From Aquitalea denitrificans (GTDB lineage: Bacteria > Pseudomonadota > Gammaproteobacteria > Burkholderiales > Chromobacteriaceae): a DNA stretch of 64,000 nucleotides. A program made the position numbers and the translations under genes. Below the pieces are notes generated by a model. That model was not told the DNA's origin, did no database searches, and saw nothing but the letters and a program-made list of their open reading frames with translations. Position 1 is the stretch's first letter. Each line of letters opens with the position of its first letter. Below are positions 50,308 through 59,824 of this stretch, one piece after another. The stretch covers positions 682,001 to 746,000 of the forward strand of contig NZ_CP047241.1 in assembly GCF_009856625.1 (NCBI RefSeq), read 5' to 3'.

Positions 50308-52590
50308 TCAGTCTGCCGTTGCGGCCAGCTGTTGGCGCAGCGTTTTTGCCACAGCTACCATGCCTTGCAGCGCGGCTTCCACTTCCGGCCAGCTGCGGGT
50401 TTTCAAGCCGCAATCCGGGTTGACCCATAAGCGGCTGGCCGGAATCACCTGCAAGGCCTTGTGCAGCAGGACCTCCATATCGGCAGTGTGTGGCGTGCGC
50501 GGACTGTGGATGTCGTAGACGCCGGGGCCGATCTGGTTGGGATAATGGAAGCGGGCAAAATCCTGCAACAGCGCCATGTCCGAGCGCGAGGTTTCAATGG
50601 TGATCACGTCGGCGTCCAGGGCGGCAATCTGCGGCAGGATGTCGCCAAAGGCCGAGTAACACATATGGGTGTGAATCTGCGTGCTGTCATCCAGCTGCCA
50701 GCTGCATAGCCGGAAGGCTTCACCCGCCCAGCGCAGGTAGTCTGCCTGATCGGCTTTTTTCAGCGGCAGGCCTTCCCGGATGGCCGGTTCATCAATCTGG
50801 ATGATGCGGATACCGGCATTTTCCAGCTCCAGCACTTCTTCATTCAGGGCCAGGGCAATCTGCTTGCACACGGTGCTGCGCGGCAGATCGTCCCGCACGA
50901 AGCTCCATTGCAGCAAGGTGACCGGCCCGGTGAGCATGCCTTTTACCGGGCGCTGCGTCAGGCTTTGGGCGTAGACGGCCCAACTGACGGTCATGGCCTG
51001 CGGCCGTGCCACATCGCCCACGATGATGGGCGGCTTGACGCAGCGGCTGCCATAGCTCTGGACCCAGCCCAGCTGGGTGAACACAAAGCCATCCAGTTGT
51101 TCGCCAAAGTATTCCACCATGTCGTTGCGCTCGGCCTCTCCATGTACCAGCACATCCAGGCCCAGCGCTTCCTGACGGCGGATGGCCAGGCTGATTTCTT
51201 CTTGCATGGCGCGCTGGTAGTCGGCGGCGGATAGCTCGCCACGGCGGAATGCTGCGCGGGCGCTGCGGATGCTGGCGGTTTGCGGAAAGGAGCCGATGGT
51301 GGTGGTGGGCAGCAGGGGGAGCTGCAACCAGTCCTGCTGTTGCTTGGCCCGGCTGGCGAAGGGGCTGCGGCGTTGGTCGGCACCCGGCGGCAGGGAGGCC
51401 AGCTTGTCCTGCACTGCTGGCCGGTGGATCAGCGGGCTGCTGCAGCGTATGGCCTGCACGTGATCGCTGGCCTGCAATTCATGCACGATGCTGCTGCGGC
51501 CTTGTTGCAGTCCGCGCTGCAGCAGTTTCAGTTCGTTCAGCTTTTGTACGGCAAAGGCCAGCCAGCTGCGGATGTCGGCATCCATGGTGGTTTCGGCGGC
51601 GGCATCCACCGGGCAGTGCAATAGCGAGCAGCTGGGCGCCAGCCACAGCCTGTCGCCCAGTTGTCCGGCCAGTGGCTCCAGCAGCTCCAGCTGGGCGGAC
51701 AGATTACTGCGCCAGATATTGCGGCCATCCACGATGCCTGCCGAGAGAATCTTGTCAGTCGGCCAATGGGCGGCAAAAGCCGCTAGCTGCTCCGGTGCGC
51801 GCACCAGGTCCAGATGCAGGCCAGCTACCGGCAGCGTGGTGAGCAGGGATGCATGGTCTGCCACACTGCCAAAATAGCTGGCCAGCAGGATGTTGAGCGG
51901 GGTGGCGGCCAGTTGCCGGTAGGCAGTGCTGATGGCCTGCCGCCAGTCGGCGGGCAAGTCCAGTGCCAGGATGGGCTCGTCCAGTTGTACCCAGGACACG
52001 CCGGCTGCGGCCAGTTGCTGCAGTATGTTTTCGTAGCATGCCAGCAGTGCCGGCAGCAGTTGCAGCCGGTCAAAGTCGCCGCCTTTGCATTTGCCCAGCC
52101 ACAGCAGGGAGACCGGCCCGATCAGTACCGGTTTGGTCCGGATGCCCAGTGCACGCGCCTCGGCCAACTGGGCCAGCAAGGGGGCCGGATTGGCGGCAAA
52201 ACGGGTGTCGGCATGCCATTCCGGCACCAGGTAGTGATAGTTGGTATCAAACCACTTGGTCATTTCCAGCGCGGGCTGCTGCTGATTGCCGCGTGCCAGT
52301 TGGAAGTATTCCGCGCTGCTGAGCGTGGCGGCATCAAAGCCGAAGCGCGGCGGAATGGCCCCCACCAGAATCTGCGCATCCAGCGCGTGGTCGTACAAGG
52401 AGAAGTCACCCAGCGGCGACAGGGTGATGCCGGCACCCTTTTGCAGCAGCCAATGGCGCTGGCGCAGTTCACGCGCTCCCTGCCGCAGTGCCTGTTCGTC
52501 AATTTTGCCTTGCCAGTAGTCTTCCAGCAGAAATTTCAGCTCGCGCTTGGCGCCGATACGCGGGAATCCGCTCAGGTGCAGTGTGGTCAT
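50308..52590 (-). CDS. metE: Cobalamin-independent methionine synthase
   Basis: 760 residues, the usual two-barrel length. It moves a methyl group from methyl-tetrahydrofolate polyglutamate to homocysteine. Zinc ligands are visible in the C-terminal barrel: IHTHMCYS (His, Cys), Glu in VITIETSRSD and Cys in NPDCGLKTR. LSGFPRIGAKRELK at the N-terminus is typical. AAGGAG precedes the ATG. Divergent from its activator metR. Confidence 0.97.
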   Translation of the reverse strand: MTTLHLSGFPRIGAKRELKFLLEDYWQGKIDEQALRQGARELRQRHWLLQKGAGITLSPLGDFSLYDHALDAQILVGAIPPRFGFDAATLSSAEYFQLARGNQQQPALEMTKWFDTNYHYLVPEWHADTRFAANPAPLLAQLAEARALGIRTKPVLIGPVSLLWLGKCKGGDFDRLQLLPALLACYENILQQLAAAGVSWVQLDEPILALDLPADWRQAISTAYRQLAATPLNILLASYFGSVADHASLLTTLPVAGLHLDLVRAPEQLAAFAAHWPTDKILSAGIVDGRNIWRSNLSAQLELLEPLAGQLGDRLWLAPSCSLLHCPVDAAAETTMDADIRSWLAFAVQKLNELKLLQRGLQQGRSSIVHELQASDHVQAIRCSSPLIHRPAVQDKLASLPPGADQRRSPFASRAKQQQDWLQLPLLPTTTIGSFPQTASIRSARAAFRRGELSAADYQRAMQEEISLAIRRQEALGLDVLVHGEAERNDMVEYFGEQLDGFVFTQLGWVQSYGSRCVKPPIIVGDVARPQAMTVSWAVYAQSLTQRPVKGMLTGPVTLLQWSFVRDDLPRSTVCKQIALALNEEVLELENAGIRIIQIDEPAIREGLPLKKADQADYLRWAGEAFRLCSWQLDDSTQIHTHMCYSAFGDILPQIAALDADVITIETSRSDMALLQDFARFHYPNQIGPGVYDIHSPRTPHTADMEVLLHKALQVIPASRLWVNPDCGLKTRSWPEVEAALQGMVAVAKTLRQQLAATAD

Positions 52591-52703
52591 GGTGGCTCCT
52601 TGTGGTCAGTGGCTCCAGCATGGTGGATTCTGTTGTATGATTCAAACGCATAATTTTTGTATTTTGCATTAATAATTTTCATGAATAGCCGCGGGAGTCC
52701 ATC
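52591..52703. promoter_or_regulatory. metE-metR divergent control region
   Basis: 113 bp, AT-rich in the middle (52640-52690). MetR acts here in other bacteria at TGAA-N5-TTCA sites, but no perfect copy is present; TTCATGAA at 52678-52685 is the nearest palindrome. No firm promoter boxes. Confidence 0.45.
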
Positions 52704-53621
52704 ATGCTGGAACTGCGCCATTTGCGCACCCTGATTGCCTTGCAGGAAACCGGCAGCGTTTCTCTGGCGGCAGAACGGGTGTTTCTCACCCAGTCAGCGC
52801 TGTCGCATCAGCTCAAACAACTGGAGGCCTACTATCAGCAGCCGCTGTTCGAACGCAAAAGCCAGCCACTGCGTTTTACCTTGGCCGGTGAGCGTCTGCT
52901 GGCGCTGGCCCATGAGCTGCTGGGCCGCGTGGCGGCGGCCGAGCGCGATGTGGCGCGTATCCGTGAGGGTGAGGCAGGGGAGTTGCGGGTGGCGGTGGAG
53001 TGCCATACCTGCTTTGACTGGCTGATGCCGGCCATGGATAGCTATCGTCAGCACTGGCCGGCGGTGGAGCTGGACATTGTGTCCGGCTTTCATGCCGACC
53101 CGGTCAGCCTGCTGCTGACGCAAAGGGCTGATCTGGCCATCGTGTCGGAAGTGGAAGCCCAAGCCGGCATCGTGCACCAGCCGCTGTTTGCCTACGAGAT
53201 GGTGGGCATCGTGGCGCGGGATCATCCGCTGGCGGACAAAAAAGTGTGGCAGGCGGCGGATTTCGCCGACGAAACCCTGATCCAGTACCCGGTGCCGGAT
53301 GACATGCTGGATTTGTGGCGCAAGGTGTTGTTACCCGCCGGGGTGAACCCGCCACGGCGCAGCAGCGAGCTGACGGTGGCCATCATCCAGTTGGTGGCCA
53401 GCCGGCGCGGGGTGGCGGCCTTGCCGTACTGGGCGGTACGGCCTTATCTGGAAAAGGGCTATGTGGTGGCGCGTACCATTGGCGATGAGGGCCTGCGCAG
53501 CGAGTTGTATGCCGCGGTGCGTAGCGAGGATGCGCCGCTTGCCTTCATGCAGGACTTTCTGGCCACGGTACGGGAGCGCAGCTTCGCCACGCTCCCCGGC
53601 TTGACCGTATTGGCCGGCTAA
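52704..53621 (+). CDS. metR: LysR-family activator MetR
   Basis: 305 residues. Winged HTH at the N-terminus (LRTLIALQETGSVSLAAERVFLTQSALSHQLKQLE), then a ligand domain. ECHTCFDWLMPAMDSYRQHWPAVELDIV is typical of MetR, which senses homocysteine. Its placement opposite metE supports the name. GGGAG lies 7-8 bases before the ATG. Confidence 0.93.
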   Translation: MLELRHLRTLIALQETGSVSLAAERVFLTQSALSHQLKQLEAYYQQPLFERKSQPLRFTLAGERLLALAHELLGRVAAAERDVARIREGEAGELRVAVECHTCFDWLMPAMDSYRQHWPAVELDIVSGFHADPVSLLLTQRADLAIVSEVEAQAGIVHQPLFAYEMVGIVARDHPLADKKVWQAADFADETLIQYPVPDDMLDLWRKVLLPAGVNPPRRSSELTVAIIQLVASRRGVAALPYWAVRPYLEKGYVVARTIGDEGLRSELYAAVRSEDAPLAFMQDFLATVRERSFATLPGLTVLAG

Positions 53622-53632
53622 GCAGTCAGGGC

Positions 53633-55090
53633 CTAGACATGGTCGGCATGTTCGTCATGCCCTTCCATGCCCAGTTCCTGAATCTTGCGGGTGAGGGTAT
53701 TGCGGCCCCAGCCCAGCAAGTGGGCGGCTTCCACCTTGCGGCCGCCGGTGTGGGCCAGCCCGGTGCGGATGCAGCTTTCTTCAAAGCGTCGGGTCAGGTC
53801 ATCGATGATGCCGACTTCACCGGCGCGCAGTCGGCGTGCCACTTCTTCGGCCAGCCCCAGCGTCCAGTCCACCACGTGCACGGCGCTGCTGATCACCGGG
53901 CTGCCATCGCTCTCGGTGCTTGGTGCCGCGGCTTCCGGTTCGCGCAGTTCGGCGGGCAAGTCGCCCACTTCCACCTGCTGACCCGGTGCCATCACGGTAA
54001 TCCACTGACACAGGTTTTCCAGTTCGCGCACATTACCGGTAAAGCTGTGGAACTTGATCACTTCCATGGCCGCTTCGGTCAGGCGTTTGGGCTCAACACC
54101 CAGGCTGCTGGCGCTTTTGGCCAGGAAATGGCGGGTCAGCAGCGGGATGTCCTCGCGCCGTTCGCGCAAGGGTGGCAGACGCAGGCGGATCACGTTCAGG
54201 CGGTGGAACAGGTCCTCCCGGAACAGGCCGCGTTTGACCCGGTCTTCCAGGTTCTGGTGCGTGGCGGCAATCACCCGCACATTGGCTTTGATCGGCACAT
54301 GGCCGCCCACGCGGTAAAAGTGTCCGTCGGACAGCACGCGCAGCAAGCGGGTTTGCAGCTCGGTGGGCATGTCGCCGATTTCATCCAGAAACAGCGTGCC
54401 GCCTTCTGCCTCTTCAAAACGACCCCGACGGGTGGCCAGTGCGCCGGTAAATGCGCCTTTTTCGTGGCCGAACAGTTCGGACTCCAGCAAATCCTTGGGG
54501 ATGGCCGCGGTATTCAAGGCAATGAAAGGCTTGCTGGAACGCACCGAATGGCGATGCAACGCCTCGGCCACCCGCTCCTTGCCGGTGCCGGATTCGCCGG
54601 TAATGAGCACGGTGACGTGCGATTGCGACAAGCGGCCAATGGCGCGGAACACGTCCTGCATGGCAGGGGCCTGGCCTAGCAGCACCGGCATGGCTTCCAC
54701 CCCGCCGGTGGCTTCGATCTGGCTATTGCTTTCCGCCAGTGCGCGCTCAATCAGTTGCACCGCCTGGTCGACATCAAAGGGCTTGGGCAGGTATTCGAAG
54801 GCACCACCTTGAAAGGCGGCAACGGCGGAGTCCAGGTCGGAATGCGCGGTCATGATGATGACCGGCAATTGCGGATGATCCGCCTTTACCTTGGAAAGGA
54901 ATTTCAGGCCGTCCGTCCCCGGCATGCGAATGTCGGAAATGATGACGCGCGGCGTGTTGTCGTACAGGGCGTTGAGTGCGTCATCGGCACTGGAAAAGCT
55001 GTCAAAGCCAATGCCGCTGCGGCCGAGCGCCTTTTCCAGTACCCAGCGGATGGCCTTGTCGTCATCGATGATCCACACCGGGTTATTCAT
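53633..55090 (-). CDS. ntrC: Nitrogen regulation response regulator NtrC
   Basis: 485 residues from ATG 55090, with GAGGG 5 bases upstream. Receiver domain with phosphorylated Asp in VIISDIRMPG. AAA+ domain with Walker A GESGTGKE and the sigma-54 contact loop GAFTGA. C-terminal Fis-type HTH (KVEAAHLLGWGRNTLTRKIQEL). It lies 26 bp after ntrB. A probable target, glnA, with a sigma-54 promoter and matching sites, is 3 kb away. Confidence 0.95.
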   Translation of the reverse strand: MNNPVWIIDDDKAIRWVLEKALGRSGIGFDSFSSADDALNALYDNTPRVIISDIRMPGTDGLKFLSKVKADHPQLPVIIMTAHSDLDSAVAAFQGGAFEYLPKPFDVDQAVQLIERALAESNSQIEATGGVEAMPVLLGQAPAMQDVFRAIGRLSQSHVTVLITGESGTGKERVAEALHRHSVRSSKPFIALNTAAIPKDLLESELFGHEKGAFTGALATRRGRFEEAEGGTLFLDEIGDMPTELQTRLLRVLSDGHFYRVGGHVPIKANVRVIAATHQNLEDRVKRGLFREDLFHRLNVIRLRLPPLRERREDIPLLTRHFLAKSASSLGVEPKRLTEAAMEVIKFHSFTGNVRELENLCQWITVMAPGQQVEVGDLPAELREPEAAAPSTESDGSPVISSAVHVVDWTLGLAEEVARRLRAGEVGIIDDLTRRFEESCIRTGLAHTGGRKVEAAHLLGWGRNTLTRKIQELGMEGHDEHADHV

Positions 55091-55116
55091 AGCAGCCCTC
55101 GTTTCTGTTATTGGGT

Positions 55117-56172
55117 TCAATCCGTGTTGCTGAAGGGCAGCATCACGGTAAAGCAAGTCTGGCCGGGGCGGGATTCGAATTCGATGCTGCCGCCATGCTG
55201 GTGTACATAGGCCTGGGCCAGTGTCAGCCCCAAACCAGTGCCTTCGGCGCGTCCGGTGACCAGGGGATAGAAAATGTGATCCCTGATTTCTTCCGGAATG
55301 CCGGGGCCGTTGTCGACAATCTGCAATTTTAATGCCAGCAGGTGACGCTTCCGTGCCAGCGTGACTTGCCGGGCGACACGGGTGCGCAAAATCACCTCCC
55401 CCGTGGCCTTCATGGCCTGGATGGCATTCTTGACGATATTGAGCACCACCTGGATCAACTGCTCCTTGTCGGCCACCATATGCGGCAGGCTGGTGTCGTA
55501 ATCGCGGCGGATGGTGAGGCCCTGCGGATACTCGGCCAACGCAATACTGCGTACCCGCTCCAGTACTTCGTGGATATTGATTTCGCTGCGCACATGACGG
55601 CGATGTGGAGCCAGCAGTCGGTCTACCAGTGACTGCAGGCGCAGTGCTTCTTCCTGGATGACCTCGGTGTATTCCTTCAGCTCGGGGCGGTCGGACAGCT
55701 CATGTTCCAGCAACTGGGCGGCCCCACGGATTCCCCCCAGCGGATTCTTGATTTCATGCGCCAGGTTACGAATCAGCTCGCGATTGGCCTGCTGTTGCAG
55801 CAAAAGCCGCTCTTCATTGGCAATTTTCAGTTGCTGGTCCAGTGGCCGCAGCTCTACCAGCGCCAGTCGGCCTTCGGCATCAATGGGGGTGACAGACAGG
55901 GCAATGTGCAGCGGCTGCTCGCCATGCGGAGTGCGTAGTTCGAGATCGTGCTCGATATAACTGGAGTTATGTTGTAAGGCGGTGGTCAGTGCCTGGCGCA
56001 AGGCGGGGCTGTCTTGCAGCAACTCGAACAGCGAGTGGCGCAGCAACTCACGCCGGCCAATGGCCAGCAAGTTTTCACAGGCGGGGTTGGCAAACTCGAG
56101 TCTGCCGTCGGCGTGGGCAATCAGCACCGGGGTGTCGAGTAATTCCAGGCCGGCAAAGCTGGGAGAGTTCAT
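55117..56172 (-). CDS. ntrB: Nitrogen regulation sensor kinase NtrB
   Basis: 351 residues, no membrane segment. PAS domain (FAGLELLDTPVLIAHADGRLEFANPACENLL), then the H box NLAHEIKNPLGGIRGAA with the phosphorylated His. The ATPase part has the N box, DNGPGIPEEI and GTGLGLTLAQAYV. It phosphorylates NtrC under nitrogen limitation under PII control. GGAG precedes the ATG. Confidence 0.95.
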   Translation of the reverse strand: MNSPSFAGLELLDTPVLIAHADGRLEFANPACENLLAIGRRELLRHSLFELLQDSPALRQALTTALQHNSSYIEHDLELRTPHGEQPLHIALSVTPIDAEGRLALVELRPLDQQLKIANEERLLLQQQANRELIRNLAHEIKNPLGGIRGAAQLLEHELSDRPELKEYTEVIQEEALRLQSLVDRLLAPHRRHVRSEINIHEVLERVRSIALAEYPQGLTIRRDYDTSLPHMVADKEQLIQVVLNIVKNAIQAMKATGEVILRTRVARQVTLARKRHLLALKLQIVDNGPGIPEEIRDHIFYPLVTGRAEGTGLGLTLAQAYVHQHGGSIEFESRPGQTCFTVMLPFSNTD

Positions 56173-56272
56173 GGTGCTCCGAATCGGATGGGGCTGTGCC
56201 TGAAGCTATTAGCAATAAGCACGCCAAGCCAGAGCACAGCGGATGCACGAAATCGGCCTTAATTATGCACCA

Positions 56273-56749
56273 TTATTGTGCGGAAGATGCAGATTGCCCC
56301 AATTCGCGGCGTAGTGCGTCCACATTCTTCTGCCGATCGGTTACCGCGTCCTTCAGCTTCTGTACCCGGTCCAGGTATTTCTGGTAGTTCCGGGTTTCAT
56401 CGCCGTTGCGGGTGGCTGCGCCGTCGGTATAGGCTTTTTGTGCATCAGCCAGCGCCTTTTGCTCGTTGGCCAGTTCGCCTTCCAGAATCTTGCGCCGGCC
56501 TTCATCCCGCTTGGTCTGGGTACCGTTGTCCACACTGGGATAGCCGTCCGGTGTCGAGGCAGGCTTGCCGCTGCCCGACGTGTGTGGCTTGCTGTTGCCA
56601 TAGGTTGATAGCGGTGCCAGGTGCATGGGCTTTGCTCCCTTGATCGGCACATTGGTGAAGGTGACATTGCCATTGGCGTCGATGTATTTGTATACCTCGG
56701 CATGGGCAAGGCCACAGGTCAGCAGCAGGCAGAAAGCAAGGGTTTTCAT
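56273..56749 (-). CDS. Exported DUF4124 protein with coiled-coil tail
   Basis: 158 residues. Signal peptide MKTLAFCLLLTCGLAHA, then the DUF4124 segment EVYKYIDANGNVTFTNVPIKGAKPM. A linker follows, and residues about 85-150 form a charged heptad-like coiled coil (ILEGELANEQKALADAQKAY). DUF4124 proteins are periplasmic and uncharacterised. The gene is just upstream of ntrB, as often seen near glnA/ntrBC in betaproteobacteria, 100 bp away. Confidence 0.85.
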   Translation of the reverse strand: MKTLAFCLLLTCGLAHAEVYKYIDANGNVTFTNVPIKGAKPMHLAPLSTYGNSKPHTSGSGKPASTPDGYPSVDNGTQTKRDEGRRKILEGELANEQKALADAQKAYTDGAATRNGDETRNYQKYLDRVQKLKDAVTDRQKNVDALRRELGQSASSAQ

Positions 56750-57018
56750 GGTGTCGGGCATCTGCGGTGAAAACGGGTGGACGTGACACTATGATAAGCA
56801 AAAGGTTGGCTCGCGTCACATCTGCATGACAACAATGCCACTGCAGTCATGCCGCATATCATCCTGATTGTGTCATCATGCGGTCCGGCTTCCCGTCGTG
56901 CCAATGGCATGCCATGTGACTGGATTTGATGTCCGGTATTCATGCAGAAGGTGAATGAGGAAATGTTTGCAGTCATCCGTTCAGGCCATCACCTTGTAAC
57001 TTTACAGAAAGCTTGCTC

Positions 57019-57441
57019 ATGCTGATCCAGTTGCTTTATTCCAGCAAAGCCACCACGGCCCTGTCGCCTGCTGAATTGACGGTAATCCTGGACAAGTCTG
57101 TGGCCAATAATCAGGCCAGGCAGATCACCGGCCTGTTGCTATACCGCGATGGTTGTTTCTTGCAGCTGCTGGAAGGTGAAGCTGACGTGGTGGAAGCGGC
57201 TTTCAGGAGAATCAGCCTTGATCCGCGCCATCATCAGGTGGAGTCCCTGTTTCGCAGTGAATGCAAGCAACGCGAGTTTGCCCAGTGGTATATGGGTTTC
57301 CATATACCGCAGCCAGAGGCGCTGGCGCGCTTTCCCCAGTTTGCCCCGGTGTTCGACCCGGGATTTGATGTCAGCCAGCTGGTCGTTGCGCCACAAGATG
57401 GTTTGGCCATGCTCAAGGTTTTTGCCGGGCTACCGGGCTGA
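57019..57441 (+). CDS. Short BLUF-domain blue-light photoreceptor
   Basis: 140 residues, a single BLUF domain plus short C-terminal helices. The flavin photocycle residues line up with AppA: Tyr7, Asn31, Gln49, Trp90 and Met92, all in the right spacing. It should bind FAD and respond to blue light. As a stand-alone BLUF it must act on a partner protein, which is not identifiable here. Converges with glnA and shares its terminator. Confidence 0.92.
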   Translation: MLIQLLYSSKATTALSPAELTVILDKSVANNQARQITGLLLYRDGCFLQLLEGEADVVEAAFRRISLDPRHHQVESLFRSECKQREFAQWYMGFHIPQPEALARFPQFAPVFDPGFDVSQLVVAPQDGLAMLKVFAGLPG

Positions 57442-57472
57442 GCGCTCCCAAGTGGCAGCTGGCAGCCATGAA

Positions 57473-57504
57473 AAAACCCGCACAAGCAGCGCTGTGCGGG
57501 TTTT
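57473..57504. terminator. Bidirectional terminator between the BLUF gene and glnA
   Basis: AAAACCCGCACA and TGTGCGGGTTTT pair around an 8-base loop, with A6 on the left and T4 on the right. It ends both convergent transcripts. Confidence 0.9.
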
Positions 57505-57542
57505 CTGTATCTGGCAAGGCGTCAAGAGACACCCAAACCTGA

Positions 57543-58961
57543 TTACAGCGAGTAGTACATTGCAAATTCTACCGGGTGGGTAGTCATGCGGGTCAGGTTC
57601 ACTTCCTGCATCTTCAATTCGATGTAGGCGTCAATCCATTCGTTGGAGAACACACCGCCACGGGTCAGGAAGTCGCGGTCTGCGTCCAGGGCCGCCAGGG
57701 CTTCGTCCAGGCTGGCGCACACGGTCGGGATCAGCTTGTCTTCTTCCGGCGGCAGGTCGTACAGGTTCTTGTCAGCGGCATCGCCCGGGTGAATCTTGTT
57801 CTGGATACCATCCAGACCGGCCATCAGCAGTGCGGAGAAGCACAGGTACGGGTTAGCCAGCGGATCCGGGAAACGGGCTTCGATACGACGGCCCTTCGGA
57901 TTGGCAACGTGCGGGATACGGATGGAAGCGGAACGGTTCTTGGCGGAGTAGGCCAGTTTTACCGGGGCTTCGTAATGTGGAACCAGACGCTTGTAAGAGT
58001 TGGTACCCGGGTTGGTGATGGCGTTCAGAGCCTTGGCGTGCTTGATGATACCGCCGATGTAGTACAGGGCGGTGTCGGACAGGCCAGCATAGCCGTCGCC
58101 AGCAAACAGGTTCTTGCCGTCTTTCCAGATGGACTGGTGAACGTGCATGCCGGAACCGTTGTCACCAACGATGGGCTTGGGCATGAAGGTAGCGGTCTTG
58201 CCGTAGCTGTGCGCCACGTTTTGAACCACGTACTTCAGGATCTGGGTCCAGTCGGCACGCTGGGTCAGGGTGCTGAACTTGGTGCCGATTTCCATCTGGC
58301 CGGCAGTGGCCACTTCGTGGTGGTGAACTTCAACCGGTACACCCAGTTCTTCCAGCAGCAGAACCATGGCGGAACGCAGGTCTTGTGCGGAGTCAACCGG
58401 CGGAACCGGGAAGTAGCCACCCTTCACGCCCGGACGGTGACCGGTGTTGCCACCTTCGAATTCTTCAGCGGAGGCCCATGCAGCTTCTTCGGACTTGATC
58501 TTCACGAAGCAACCGGACATGTCGGTGCCCCAGGTGATGCTGTCGAATACGAAGAATTCCGGTTCCGGACCGAAGTAGGCGGTATCGCCCAGGCCAGAGG
58601 CTTTCAGGTAGGCTTCAGCACGCTTGGCGATGGAGCGCGGGTCACGGTCGTAGCCCTTGCCATCGGCCGGGTCGATCACGTCACATGACATGAATACGGT
58701 GGGTTCATCGAAGAAAGGGTCGATCTTGGCGGTGGCCGGGTCAGCCATCAGCAGCATGTCAGAAGCCTGGATACCCTTCCAGCCCGCGATCGAAGAGCCA
58801 TCGAACGCGTGGCCGTGCTCGAACCATTCATCAGCATCTTCCAGCAGAACGTGTGCCGGGATGGTAACGTGTTGTTCTTTACCACGGGTGTCAGTAAAGC
58901 GCAGGTCTACGAACTTGACGTCGTTTTCTTGAATCAGCTTGACTACGTCTGCAACCGCCAT
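57543..58961 (-). CDS. glnA: Glutamine synthetase type I
   Basis: 472 residues from ATG 58961 (AGGAG upstream). It makes glutamine from glutamate, ammonia and ATP. FGPEPEFFVFD, GDNGSGMHVHQSIWKDG and NPGTNSYKRLVPHYEAPV form the active site. KNLYDLPPEE carries the Tyr adenylylated by GlnE, so the enzyme is of the regulated GSI-beta type. Transcription is probably from the sigma-54 promoter at 59032-59046. Confidence 0.98.
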   Translation of the reverse strand: MAVADVVKLIQENDVKFVDLRFTDTRGKEQHVTIPAHVLLEDADEWFEHGHAFDGSSIAGWKGIQASDMLLMADPATAKIDPFFDEPTVFMSCDVIDPADGKGYDRDPRSIAKRAEAYLKASGLGDTAYFGPEPEFFVFDSITWGTDMSGCFVKIKSEEAAWASAEEFEGGNTGHRPGVKGGYFPVPPVDSAQDLRSAMVLLLEELGVPVEVHHHEVATAGQMEIGTKFSTLTQRADWTQILKYVVQNVAHSYGKTATFMPKPIVGDNGSGMHVHQSIWKDGKNLFAGDGYAGLSDTALYYIGGIIKHAKALNAITNPGTNSYKRLVPHYEAPVKLAYSAKNRSASIRIPHVANPKGRRIEARFPDPLANPYLCFSALLMAGLDGIQNKIHPGDAADKNLYDLPPEEDKLIPTVCASLDEALAALDADRDFLTRGGVFSNEWIDAYIELKMQEVNLTRMTTHPVEFAMYYSL

Positions 58962-59031
58962 GAATGTTCTCCTAAAGGCAACGTGCATCGAAAGCAATAT
59001 TGCTTGATAAAGATGGTACGCTTCGCTTGAA

Positions 59032-59046
59032 GCATGAAGCGTGCCA
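59032..59046 (-). promoter_or_regulatory. Sigma-54 promoter of glnA
   Basis: On the minus strand TGGCACGCTTCATGC has the invariant GG and GC of the -24/-12 elements at 10-base spacing and one mismatch to the core (ATGC for TTGC). Transcription would start near 59020, about 60 nt before the glnA ATG. Confidence 0.82.
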
Positions 59047-59109
59047 GGCTAAGAACGCTAATTTAATCATTGTGTCACAGGGTATCCGGTCCGGCTAGTC
59101 ATTCGGATT

Positions 59110-59155
59110 GCACCAAAATGGGATGCTGCATTGTGCGCACGCACCAATTCAGTGC
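59110..59155. promoter_or_regulatory. NtrC-binding sites upstream of glnA
   Basis: GCACCAATTCAGTGC (59141-59155) fits the NtrC pattern GCAC-N7-GTGC exactly. GCACCAAAATGGGAT (59110-59124) has one good half. Centres are 31 bp apart, about three helical turns, and some 96 and 127 bp before the predicted start, like enhancer sites at E. coli glnAp2. Confidence 0.7.
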
Positions 59156-59244
59156 GATTGGCAATCCGCAGATGTATCCGGGTGCCAAGTCAGCCCGCGT
59201 GCATAGGGTGGCATGGCTACATTACAAGGAAAGGAAGCTTCGAT

Positions 59245-59697
59245 ATGGAACAGTCCGCAGTCATTTTGCAAACCGCTGCCGAACGTGCAGCAAGCCAGCA
59301 ACTGGGCTATCAGGGGGCATTGACGCCGCCGGAGGCTTATTATCTGACCCAGCATCTGGAGGGGGCGGTGCTGGTGGATGTCCGCAGTGCTGCAGAGTGG
59401 CAATTCGTGGGTGTGGTACCCGGTGCTTTGCGTATCGAGCTGCGCACTTTCCCCGGTATGCAGCCTAATCCGCAGTTCACTGCCCAATTGCAGGGCGCAG
59501 TAGACAAGCAGGCAATGCTGCTGCTGATGTGCCGAAGCGGGGTGCGTTCGCATGAGGCGGCGGTAATGGCCGCTGCTGCTGGCTACAGCCGGGTTTACAA
59601 CGTGCTGGAGGGTTTTGAAGGCGATAAGGACGGGCTGGAGCATCGCGGCAATCTGACCGGCTGGAAAGCCCACGGCCTGCCCTGGGTACAGGGCTGA
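59245..59697 (+). CDS. Rhodanese-domain protein
   Basis: 150 residues from ATG 59245 (AAGGAAG upstream). One rhodanese domain with the persulfide Cys96 in CRSGVRS and VDVRSAAEW near the start. Likely a sulfur-carrier or sulfurtransferase in the cytoplasm; partner unknown. The longer open frame upstream covers the glnA control region and is not used. Confidence 0.87.
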   Translation: MEQSAVILQTAAERAASQQLGYQGALTPPEAYYLTQHLEGAVLVDVRSAAEWQFVGVVPGALRIELRTFPGMQPNPQFTAQLQGAVDKQAMLLLMCRSGVRSHEAAVMAAAAGYSRVYNVLEGFEGDKDGLEHRGNLTGWKAHGLPWVQG

Positions 59698-59824
59698 ACA
59701 GGGTCTAAATTGTTGGGACAGGGGTATTGACCGGTTGATGTTTATGACGTTACACGGCAAAGTGCTACCTCAGCAGATGAACCGCATGATGCGGTAGCAC
59801 CACAGGAATCCAAGAAAGCTGATC

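Noticed and set aside
52591..52703. Consensus MetR boxes
   Set aside because: No TGAA-N5-TTCA copy was found; only a weak TTCATGAA palindrome.
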